Positions 1-6,187 of a DNA stretch of 9,534 nucleotides are shown here, in pieces. Both the position numbers and the translations under genes were made by a program. Every line of letters starts with the position of its first letter. Position 1 is the stretch's first letter. The notes under the pieces are model-generated. The model saw only the letters and a list, made by a program, of their open reading frames with translations. It was not told where the DNA came from and did not search any database. Origin of the DNA: Limisphaerales bacterium (GTDB lineage: Bacteria; Verrucomicrobiota; Verrucomicrobiae; Limisphaerales; UBA11358); assembly GCA_003152145.1 (NCBI GenBank), contig PLZL01000280.1, positions 1-9,534 of the forward strand. The letters are read 5' to 3'.

Positions 1-2339
1 CCGGCCTCGCGCGGGTCGGGCATCTTTTTGGCAACGAACAATTTCATCTGCCGCTCGTAATCAAACGGCGTGCCGACCTGCAACTGCGTGGCTGACTCGC
101 AACCGACACGCCTGACAAAGTAAGCGAGCGCGTCTTTGCGTAGGACAGGCGTCGCGCCTGTCTCTAACTTTTTCTGTTCAGAATGAAACAGGCTGGAAGC
201 CTGTCCTGCGGTTGGCCCGCCGACACTGCTGCCGAAGCCAAGGCGAAATTCTCCTTCGGACAGCTTGGCTTTCACGGGATTTTCCTGAATGTAAGTCGAA
301 AATTTTCCCAGTGCCGCTTCGTCGCGCACGATGCAGTCAAATGATGCGTCCTGCCAGACATGGCCTTCACGTCCCAGCACGATGTTGATTTTTTTCGCCG
401 TGAACGATTTCCAGGAATGAAGGATTTCGGAAAGCGTGTTGTCGCCGGTTGGCCTGACCAGAACGTGAACGTGATTTGGCATTACAACAAAGTGGCCGAG
501 CCAATAACGTTGGCCGTCAAAGAATCGCAGCGCCTCTTCGACCAAAATTGAAATCTCCGGTTGTTGCAACCAGCATTCGCCCAGACCGTCATCCAGCCAG
601 CGGTGGAAGCGTTCGGCAAACAACCCGGCGTATTCCGCGTCCTGCTCCGCCGTGCGGGGTTCGGGATTCTTCCGCAACCAATCGGATAATTCCGTCCGCC
701 ACTGAACCAGCCTGTCCTTCGGGATGGAATCCGCCAGCCGGAACGTAACGAAGTAGGCGCAGCCAGCCTGTGTCCAGTGCGGCAAATGCCGTCCTGTCTT
801 TGCAACTGGCGCATCGGGATCGAACGGAATAAAGGGCAAGACAGGAACCGGCGCGGTTACGGGTTTCCTTGGCCGTAGGACAGCCGTCGTGGCTGTCTCC
901 AATTTCTCTTTTTTATTTAGAGACAGGCGCGACGCCTGTCCTACGGTGGCCAGCGTCGCGCTGGTCATGATGATGCTCGTGTCGCTCTCGAACAATCGGC
1001 GCCGCAAAAAATCGGCGACGTCCACCGGCGCGGCATTGAGTGAAAGATTTTTGTGCGTCTTGCCGCTGCGTTCAACCCAGTAAACGTGGTCGCCGGCGCT
1101 TTGTTCGAGGAACGCCTTCACCTCATCGCGCAGTTCTGCAAGGCGGCGGTTGCACTCGACGAGTTCCTGCCCGATGTCCTTGTCCTCGCTCAATTTGATC
1201 AGCTCGCTGACGGCTTCGCGCAGGCGTTGAATCGGCAGCGTGACGTTGTCCTTCACCAGTTCGGCGCGGCGGATGCGCAGTTCGGTCCACGCGCGGCGGC
1301 GTTCGCTGGTTTCGCCGCCGCCGAATCTATTTCTACCGGCGGATTTCTGGATTTCCTCGCACGCGGTCTCGACGTTCTCAAAAAATTTGTCGGCTTCGCT
1401 CAAAATATCGGCCACAAGTTTCACCGCACCGCCCTTTCGTAGCGTGGCGAGCAATCCTTTTTCCGTGCGCGGATTCCAGAGCCGGTTCAGCGCGTAACGC
1501 ACCTGCCCGCTCGACACGCTCAAGCCGATATGCCGCGACGCCACGCTTTCCATCGTGTGCGCCTCGTCGAAAATCACGAAGTCGTTCTTGAACAAAATGC
1601 CGCCTTCCTGTTCTTCATCAATCCCGCCGAGCAGCGTGAAAAACAGCGTGTGGTTCAGCACCAGCACATCCGACGAAAGGAACTTGTTCCGCGCACGCTG
1701 AAAAAAACAGACGCCGTGATCCTTGGCGAAATCGGACGGGAAGCCGCAGACTTTTGGCGAGCAAAGTCCGCGTTCAGAGCAGACCAGCGCCCAGACTTTC
1801 GGATCCGGCTCGACGTCGAAATCCGAGAGGCTGCCGTCCTTGGTTTCCTTCGACCATTCGTAGATGCGCTGCAATTCCTCGGCTTCGGACGACGTGAACA
1901 GGTTGCCGCTTTGCTGCATCGCCTTTTGGAGCCGGCGCGTGCAGAGATAATTCGCGCGGCCTTTGAGCATTGAGAAGCTGAATTTCACTGGCGCGGCGAG
2001 TGCGCCGAGCACATCTGCGAGCATCGGCAAATCTTTTTCCGTGAGCTGCTCCTGCAAATTGATGGTGTGCGTGGAAACGATGGCCTTTTTCTTCTGCGCC
2101 ACCGCGAACAAAATCGCCGGAACCAAATACGCGAGCGACTTGCCGACGCCTGTGCCGGCCTCGACGGCGAGATGTTCGCGGTTTTGCAACGCGCGCGCCA
2201 CCGCCACGGCCATTTCCTGTTGCTGCGGACGGAACTCAAAGTTCTTCGCCCGCGACAAGATGCCCGTTGGCGAAAAGATTTCTTCAACTTTAGAAATCAA
2301 ATCCGCACCAATGGGCTGGTTTTCGATGACGGAAATCAT
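1..2339 (-). CDS. dinG: DinG/XPD-type ATP-dependent DNA helicase with in-frame RAYT transposase insertion (3' end beyond window)
   Basis: This is a superfamily 2 helicase of the DinG/XPD group, predicted to unwind DNA with ATP during repair. I translated the frame by hand from ATG at 2339 to the left edge; about 779 codons are open with no stop. Visible parts: Walker A AGTGVGKS at residues 61-68; Cys in NYLC, GLC, KVC and GVC (about 133-211), placed like an XPD-family Fe-S cluster; NHTLFF near 229; DEAH from D258; motif III TSATL at 459-463. After ATLAT the frame enters foreign sequence (about 465-733): a REP pair, a RAYT domain (HVH at 623-625, catalytic-type Tyr683), and a second REP pair. 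Helicase sequence resumes at about residue 734 (DALAYFVRRVG, then QVGTPFDYERQMKLFV), which is the usual continuation after motif III. Motifs IV-VI lie beyond the edge. The start overlaps the yeaD stop as ATGA, implying translational coupling. Whether the interrupted protein works is unknown. Confidence 0.88.
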   Translation of the reverse strand, partial: MISVIENQPIGADLISKVEEIFSPTGILSRAKNFEFRPQQQEMAVAVARALQNREHLAVEAGTGVGKSLAYLVPAILFAVAQKKKAIVSTHTINLQEQLTEKDLPMLADVLGALAAPVKFSFSMLKGRANYLCTRRLQKAMQQSGNLFTSSEAEELQRIYEWSKETKDGSLSDFDVEPDPKVWALVCSERGLCSPKVCGFPSDFAKDHGVCFFQRARNKFLSSDVLVLNHTLFFTLLGGIDEEQEGGILFKNDFVIFDEAHTMESVASRHIGLSVSSGQVRYALNRLWNPRTEKGLLATLRKGGAVKLVADILSEADKFFENVETACEEIQKSAGRNRFGGGETSERRRAWTELRIRRAELVKDNVTLPIQRLREAVSELIKLSEDKDIGQELVECNRRLAELRDEVKAFLEQSAGDHVYWVERSGKTHKNLSLNAAPVDVADFLRRRLFESDTSIIMTSATLATVGQASRLSLNKKEKLETATTAVLRPRKPVTAPVPVLPFIPFDPDAPVAKTGRHLPHWTQAGCAYFVTFRLADSIPKDRLVQWRTELSDWLRKNPEPRTAEQDAEYAGLFAERFHRWLDDGLGECWLQQPEISILVEEALRFFDGQRYWLGHFVVMPNHVHVLVRPTGDNTLSEILHSWKSFTAKKINIVLGREGHVWQDASFDCIVRDEAALGKFSTYIQENPVKAKLSEGEFRLGFGSSVGGPTAGQASSLFHSEQKKLETGATPVLRKDALAYFVRRVGCESATQLQVGTPFDYERQMKLFVAKKMPDPREA
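139..211. repeat. REP pair (REPIN-like) B, downstream edge of the RAYT cassette
   Basis: The left arm (139-164) is the consensus GTAG plus hairpin GACAGGC/GCCTGTC. The right arm (185-211) is diverged: on the minus strand it begins GCAG instead of GTAG and its hairpin is ACAGGCT/AGCCTGT. The spacer is about 20 bases. On the minus strand it encodes GQASSLFHSEQKKLETGATPVL, joining the end of the RAYT domain to the resumed helicase sequence. Confidence 0.82.
873..946. repeat. REP pair (REPIN-like) A, upstream edge of the RAYT cassette
   Basis: Two 27-base arms face each other (873-899 and 920-946) around a 20-base AT-rich spacer. Each arm is itself a hairpin preceded by GTAG: the right arm, read on the minus strand, is GTAG then GACAGGC, a 5-base loop and GCCTGTC; the left arm is GTAG then GACAGCC, loop, GGCTGTC. 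The G-C pair swap between the arms is compensatory, so hairpin shape is kept. On the minus strand the pair translates as GQASRLS, a linker, then ETATTAVL, in frame with the helicase. Confidence 0.85.
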
Positions 2340-3241
2340 TTCAACGGGACGCTGCTCAAAACGACTATCAGCGCCGAGGTTTTACCCGGCGCGAGTGAAA
2401 TTTTATTCTGCTTCACGTTGCCGGATTCCACGCAGACCATGTGTTTATGCTCCGCCGGGTCGAAGTCGTCCGGCAATTTCTGCGTCGTCCACGGATTCCA
2501 GACGACGCTGGAGTTGGAATTGAGTTTCTCCACGCGGATGATTCGCTTGAGATTGTCATCGCGAATTTCCACCTTGCCGGCTGAGTCGGGATAAATGCGA
2601 TTTGTCTCCTTCGTGATGCGCAGCACAGAATCATTTTCAACTTTGCGAGCGCCGTTGCCGCCCGCCGCGTTGTCCAGAAATGGCGCGCCTTGCAGGCCGA
2701 CAATTGAAACCTGGCTGATGTCGCCGACGTGAAAATAGGTGTGCAGACAATTTTCAATTTCCATCGCTGTTGATGAATTGTTCGTGGCGGTCAATTCCAT
2801 TGTCAGCTTGTCGGAAACGGCCACGACAAATTCTGTGCGGAGATTTTTCCAGGCGGGGCGTTCGGGAATTTCCGGCAGACGAAAATTCAACGTCACCATA
2901 CCGTCCGGTGTCGTAGAAGTTTTGACCATTTCCCATTCCGTGATGCGCGCGAAGCCGTGCGCCGGTTCGCCATCGCGCGGGCCGAACCACGGGAAACAAA
3001 CCGGCACGCCGCCGCGAATCGGTTTGCCCGGCGCGAACCAGCTTTTGGCGCTCATGAACAGCAGCGGCGGCCCGCCGTTTTTCTGGAAGCCGGTGATGTG
3101 CGCGCCGAGCAGATAAATCTCCGCCGCGCTGGATTTGGTGGTGACGACGACTTTTGGCAACCCGCCGTCTCCGTTGACGATGGCGACGCGTCCGGGGATT
3201 TCGTGTTTCCGCAATTGGTCAGGAATGGAAGAGCTTGTCAT
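2336..3241 (-). CDS. yeaD: Glucose-6-phosphate 1-epimerase / D-hexose-6-phosphate mutarotase (YeaD family)
   Basis: This predicted cytoplasmic enzyme interconverts the alpha and beta anomers of hexose 6-phosphates. It is 301 residues, the usual length for this aldose-epimerase-like family. Seen in the translation: GAHITGF near 46; the phosphate-site region PIRGGVPVCFPWFGPRD at 74-90; HGFAR with His95; HTYFHVGD with His167 and His171, the region that carries the catalytic His; WNPW near 248; and VCVESGN with Glu272 at the catalytic Glu position. The ATG at 3241 is the first Met of the frame and gives a typical N-terminus; no strong Shine-Dalgarno precedes it. Its TGA (2338-2336) overlaps the ATG of the helicase gene by four bases, so the two are probably co-transcribed, although the functions are not obviously linked. 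The fold is gapmorphic with galactose mutarotase, but the motifs favour the phosphosugar enzyme. Confidence 0.9.
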   Translation of the reverse strand: MTSSSIPDQLRKHEIPGRVAIVNGDGGLPKVVVTTKSSAAEIYLLGAHITGFQKNGGPPLLFMSAKSWFAPGKPIRGGVPVCFPWFGPRDGEPAHGFARITEWEMVKTSTTPDGMVTLNFRLPEIPERPAWKNLRTEFVVAVSDKLTMELTATNNSSTAMEIENCLHTYFHVGDISQVSIVGLQGAPFLDNAAGGNGARKVENDSVLRITKETNRIYPDSAGKVEIRDDNLKRIIRVEKLNSNSSVVWNPWTTQKLPDDFDPAEHKHMVCVESGNVKQNKISLAPGKTSALIVVLSSVPLK

Positions 3242-3373
3242 ATCGGTGTGTTTTTATCACACGCGGCGTAAAGGCGCAGCCATTTTGTGCGCCGGATTTG
3301 CCATTGACTTTTCAGCAGTGGCGGCCAGCATGAAACCGTCGAAGGCTTTCAAGCCGAAAACCCGTCAAACATT
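3242..3373. promoter_or_regulatory. Divergent intergenic region between yeaD and the DUF4190 gene
   Basis: This 132-base spacer must hold the promoters of both divergent genes. It contains two short inverted repeats: GTGTG/CACAC (3246-3250 and 3258-3262, 7-base loop), which would lie in the yeaD leader, and GGCGCA/TGCGCC (3273-3278 and 3288-3293). A TTGACT hexamer at 3304-3309 could be a -35 box for the rightward gene, but no convincing -10 follows at the right distance. The location is certain from the gene layout; the individual sites are only suggestive. Confidence 0.4.
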
Positions 3374-3916
3374 ATGAACGAAACAACTCCTCCTCCACTC
3401 GGCGTCGTTCCACAGCCCAAAACTTCCGCCTTGGCAATCTGGAGCCTGGTGCTGGGAATATTGAGTCTGGCTTGCTTCACTATTTTCGCCGCCATTCCCG
3501 GCGTGATATGCGGGCACAAGGCGCTTTCCAAAATCAAGCATTCCGGCGGCGCGCTTACGGGACAGGGCATGGCCATCGCGGGTTTGGTCACGGGTTATTT
3601 GGGAATCGCGTGCGCGATTCTTTTTATTCCCTTGATGATGGCCATTGCGATTCCAAATTTTGTCAAGGCGCGCGATATATCAATGCAAAACGCGTGCATC
3701 AACAACCTGCGCCAGATTGACGGCGCAAAAAATGAATGGGCATTGGAAAATAACAAAACGAACGGCACGCCGGTCACCGAGGCGGACATCAAGCCCTACA
3801 TCAAGCTGGGTGCCAGTGGAAATCTTCCCAAGTGTCCGGCGGGCGGAACTTACACAATCGGCCCGGTTGGCGAGCCTCCAACTTGCTCTGTTCCCGAGCA
3901 TAAATTGCCACAATAG
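3374..3916 (+). CDS. DUF4190 membrane protein with pseudopilin-like C-terminal domain
   Basis: This 180-residue inner-membrane protein has no assigned biochemical role. Residues 1-16 are a Pro-rich cytoplasmic leader. Residues 17-85 match the DUF4190 layout: a first membrane segment at about 18-45, the Gly/Lys hairpin GHKALSKIKHSGGALTGQGM, and a second membrane segment at about 66-92. The second segment runs into AIAIPNFVKARD (90-101), the stretch that follows the hydrophobic helix in type II secretion and type IV pseudopilins. A globular tail follows with NACINNLRQIDGAKNEWAL, CPAGGTYT (Cys144) and PTCSVPEHKL (Cys161), a Cys pair seen in verrucomicrobial/planctomycetal pseudopilins. It lacks a prepilin peptidase leader, so it is not a classical pilin. 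No clear ribosome-binding site precedes ATG 3374. It is transcribed away from yeaD and ends 2 bases short of the small convergent ORF. Confidence 0.8.
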   Translation: MNETTPPPLGVVPQPKTSALAIWSLVLGILSLACFTIFAAIPGVICGHKALSKIKHSGGALTGQGMAIAGLVTGYLGIACAILFIPLMMAIAIPNFVKARDISMQNACINNLRQIDGAKNEWALENNKTNGTPVTEADIKPYIKLGASGNLPKCPAGGTYTIGPVGEPPTCSVPEHKLPQ

Positions 3917-3918
3917 CG

Positions 3919-4026
3919 TCAAGCTTCCAACAAATCCATTTGTGGCGGCAGGGCAAGCTGCTTCAGCTTTTCGCGGTCCTGCGCGTGGCGATTGATTGGT
4001 TCGTGCATCGGTTGAAGCCGTGACAT
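3919..4026 (-). CDS. 35-residue protein resembling the MutS C-terminal tail, with a putative beta-clamp-binding motif
   Basis: A 36-codon frame starts at ATG 4026 and ends at TGA 3921-3919. Upstream of the start is GGTGG with a 9-base spacer, a plausible Shine-Dalgarno and better than those of most neighbours. The peptide contains HAQDREKLKQLALPPQMDLL, which matches the last residues of the MutS encoded in this window (RDQDRDKLKTLAPPPQMDLF) at 14 of 20 positions by eye; the DNA is also clearly alike. QMDLL fits the bacterial sliding-clamp-binding consensus QL(S/D)LF (known motif; inferred here). It is convergent with the DUF4190 gene and divergent from the GH42 gene. It may be a small clamp-binding protein, or the leftover 3' end of a lost mutS-like gene; a ribosome-binding site and an intact start favour, but do not prove, a real gene. 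Confidence 0.5.
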   Translation of the reverse strand: MSRLQPMHEPINRHAQDREKLKQLALPPQMDLLEA

Positions 4027-4051
4027 AAAATAAATCCACCGTTCAAAATTT

Positions 4052-6142
4052 ATGAAAATCAAAATCCTTCTCGCGGCCTTGGTAATATCTGTCTGCTCAG
4101 CCCGCGCGGCGACCAACGCGCCGGCTTTTCCGCAATCCGACCTCATGCGCATCGGCGTTTATTATTACCCGGAGGCGTGGCCGTCGAATCAGTGGGCGCG
4201 CGACATCGCCAACATCAAGAAGCTTAATCTGGAATTCGTCCACATGGGCGAGTTCGCGTGGGCGTTCATGGAGCCGGAGGAAGGCAAATTCGATTTCGCC
4301 TGGCTCGATCGCAACATCCAGCTCTGCGCCGACCAGGGATTGAAAGTTGTTCTCTGCACACCCAGCCCCACGCCGCCGGTCTGGCTTTCTGAAAAGCACC
4401 CTGAAATTCTGATGGTAGATGCCGATGGCCGGCGCATGTTGCACGGCACGCGGCAGCAGGGGAACTGGAGTTCGGAGGTGTATCGCGAATACGTCGGCAA
4501 AATAGTCAACGAACTCGGCAAACGTTACGGCAACGACCCGCGCGTCTGGGGCTGGCAGCTCGACAATGAATTGAGTCATTACGGCAAAGAGCCGTCCTAC
4601 GACGACGCCAGCCAGGCGAAGTTCCGCGCGTGGTTGAAAAGCAAATACGGCACGATTGACAAGTTGAACGAAGCCTGGGGCGACGCCTTCTGGTCGCAGA
4701 TGTATCAGAACTTCGACCAGATTCGCATCCCGAATTCAAAGGAACTCGTCGCGCAAATCAACGAGCACGCGGAACTGGATGCGCAACGCTGGTTCACCGA
4801 CGAGGCGGCGGATTATTTGCGTTTTCAGACTGGCATCCTGCGCAAGTATTGCGGCCACCGCCAATGGATCACGAGCAACTTCATGCACATGTTCGGCGCG
4901 GTGAATCCCGCGCTGATGGGAAATGATTTTGAGATCATCACTTGGACACATTATCCGGCGCACGGAAATCTCAACGACGGTCCGCTCGGTTTCCGTCTCG
5001 GCGGCGCGGCGGAGATGTCCTTCTCGCATGATTTTCATCGGAGCATCAACGGCTTTGAAGGCTTGATGGAATTGCAGCCCGGCCAGGTGAATTGGGGCGA
5101 CGTGAATCCGCAGCCGTATCCCGGCGCGATTCATCTCTGGATTATGCGCGCCTTCGCGGCGGACGCGAAGATCGTCTGCACCTATCGCTACCGCGAACCG
5201 CTCTCCGGCGCGGAACAATATCACTACGGCCTCGTCGGCACGGACGGCGTCACGCCAACGCCCGGCGGCGAACAATATTCGCAGGCCGCGCAGGAAATGA
5301 ATTTGCTCCGCGCAAATCTGAAGCCCGACGCCAAAGAACCCGCCGCCTACGCCGCGCGCCGCACCGCGTTGCTCTACAACGTCGAAAGCCGATGGAACAT
5401 TGACGATCATAAACAAACCATCCGCTGGGACACGATGGGGCACATCTTGAAATCCTACCGCGCGCTCAAACGAGTTGGCGCTCCTGTAGACGTCATCACC
5501 GAGGAAAAGGATTTCAACAAGTATCCGTTCCTCGTCGTGCCCGCCGTCCAGCTCGTGGATGAAAAGCTCGTGCAACGCTGGAAAGATTACGCGGAGCAGG
5601 GCGGCAATCTCATCATCACCTGCCGCACCGGGCAGAAGGATCGTCGTGGACATCTTTGGGAAGGCCCATGGGCGATGCCCATCCTCGATCTCATCGGCGC
5701 GAAAATAAAATTCTACGACACGCTGCCCGCGCCGTATTCCGGCAAAATCACTGCGGACGGAAATTCCTACGACTGGACGAGCTGGGCGGAAATCCTTGAA
5801 CCCGACGCCGACACAACCGTCGTGGCCACGCACGCCGACCAATTTTACGCCGGCAAACCCGCCGCCGTGACGCGCAAGCTCGGCAAAGGCACGGTCACCT
5901 ACATCGGCGTGGATTCAACGAACGGCGACCTCGAAGCGCAACTCATCCGCGACGCCTTCACGCGCGCCAACGTGCCGGTGGAAAATCTTGCCGACGGTTT
6001 TCTCGTGGACTGGCGCGACGGTTTCTGGGTCGCGACGAACTTCACCGATAAGAACCAGCAGGCTCCCATTCCACCCAACGCCAAAATTCTCATCGGCACA
6101 CGCGACGTGCCCATTGCGGGTGTCACCGTCTGGCAGGAATGA
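4052..6142 (+). CDS. Secreted GH42 family beta-galactosidase
   Basis: This 696-residue retaining glycosidase is predicted to hydrolyse beta-galactosides (it could also act on related sugars) outside the cytoplasm. Residues 1-20 form a signal peptide (Lys-containing n-region, hydrophobic ILLAALVISVCS, ARA-A cleavage site). The TIM-barrel domain covers about 30-420: GVYYYPEAWP near 35; HMGEFAWAFMEPEEGKFDF; PPVWLSEKHPEIL; acid/base WQLDNE with Glu173; nucleophile MELQPGQVNWG with Glu340. The 167-residue spacing between the two Glu fits GH42. Residues about 437-640 form the Rossmann-like trimerisation domain (LLYNVESRWNID, YPFLVVPAVQLVD, GGNLIITCRTG, GKGTVTYIGVD), followed by a short beta-rich tail. 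A signal peptide is less common in GH42 than a cytoplasmic form. ATG 4052 is chosen because the signal peptide begins there; no clear ribosome-binding site precedes it. It appears to be monocistronic. Confidence 0.92.
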   Translation: MKIKILLAALVISVCSARAATNAPAFPQSDLMRIGVYYYPEAWPSNQWARDIANIKKLNLEFVHMGEFAWAFMEPEEGKFDFAWLDRNIQLCADQGLKVVLCTPSPTPPVWLSEKHPEILMVDADGRRMLHGTRQQGNWSSEVYREYVGKIVNELGKRYGNDPRVWGWQLDNELSHYGKEPSYDDASQAKFRAWLKSKYGTIDKLNEAWGDAFWSQMYQNFDQIRIPNSKELVAQINEHAELDAQRWFTDEAADYLRFQTGILRKYCGHRQWITSNFMHMFGAVNPALMGNDFEIITWTHYPAHGNLNDGPLGFRLGGAAEMSFSHDFHRSINGFEGLMELQPGQVNWGDVNPQPYPGAIHLWIMRAFAADAKIVCTYRYREPLSGAEQYHYGLVGTDGVTPTPGGEQYSQAAQEMNLLRANLKPDAKEPAAYAARRTALLYNVESRWNIDDHKQTIRWDTMGHILKSYRALKRVGAPVDVITEEKDFNKYPFLVVPAVQLVDEKLVQRWKDYAEQGGNLIITCRTGQKDRRGHLWEGPWAMPILDLIGAKIKFYDTLPAPYSGKITADGNSYDWTSWAEILEPDADTTVVATHADQFYAGKPAAVTRKLGKGTVTYIGVDSTNGDLEAQLIRDAFTRANVPVENLADGFLVDWRDGFWVATNFTDKNQQAPIPPNAKILIGTRDVPIAGVTVWQE

Positions 6143-6187
6143 AAATAAGCTGTTTGTGAAATAGCTGAAACCGTGAAGACTTTTAAG
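6143..6187. other. Short convergent spacer between the GH42 gene and the hypothetical gene
   Basis: This AT-rich 45-base gap separates two converging genes. Only a GACTT/AAGTC inverted repeat with a 2-base loop (6178-6189) is visible; it is too short and tight to call a terminator. Confidence 0.4.

Larger units (their letters stand above)
139..946 (-). mobile_element. REP-RAYT-REP cassette: IS200-like REP-associated tyrosine transposase flanked by REP pairs, nested in the helicase gene
   Basis: RAYTs are single-domain HUH/Y1 nucleases of the IS200/IS605 class that bind and nick REP hairpins. The domain reads from about 839 to 212 on the minus strand: FDPDAPVAKTGRHLPHWTQ, then AGCAYFVTFRLADSIP, then GHFVVMPNHVHVLV (482-462; HVH is the metal-binding HUH motif), SWKSFTAKKIN, GHVWQDASFDCIVRD, and STYIQENPVKAKL (Tyr codon 293-291, the catalytic position in this family). 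All signature residues are present and the frame is unbroken. A REP pair lies on each side (873-946 and 139-211). No Met codon precedes the domain in this frame; the best internal start is TTG at 839-837, without a clear ribosome-binding site. No stop follows the domain, so it can only be made as part of the helicase polypeptide or by internal initiation reading on into helicase sequence. The exact insertion edges are approximate. Confidence 0.88.

Noticed and set aside
482..814. A closed 110-codon minus-strand frame over the RAYT region
   Set aside because: It is in a different frame from VVMPNHVHV, starts with Arg-rich nonsense and has no motif. The real transposase is in the frame shared with the helicase.
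139..946. Treating the RAYT as an ordinary separate gene next to a broken helicase pseudogene
   Set aside because: The frame was checked codon by codon from 2339 to the edge and no stop or frameshift was found. Helicase sequence resumes in frame after the second REP pair, so disruption is not shown.
1053..1973. Plus-strand open frames antisense to the helicase
   Set aside because: They oppose the DEAH/TSATL-bearing frame and carry no motif; they are shadows.
3304..3332. A sigma70-type promoter (TTGACT) for the DUF4190 gene
   Set aside because: At the proper spacing only a 3-of-6 match to TATAAT is present, so it was kept as a remark in the intergenic entry and not called.
4736..5842. A long minus-strand open frame (368 codons) antisense to the GH42 gene
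   Set aside because: It has low-complexity Arg/Ala/Val composition typical of antisense frames in GC-rich DNA, with no recognisable motif. The plus-strand GH42 frame has a signal peptide and catalytic residues.
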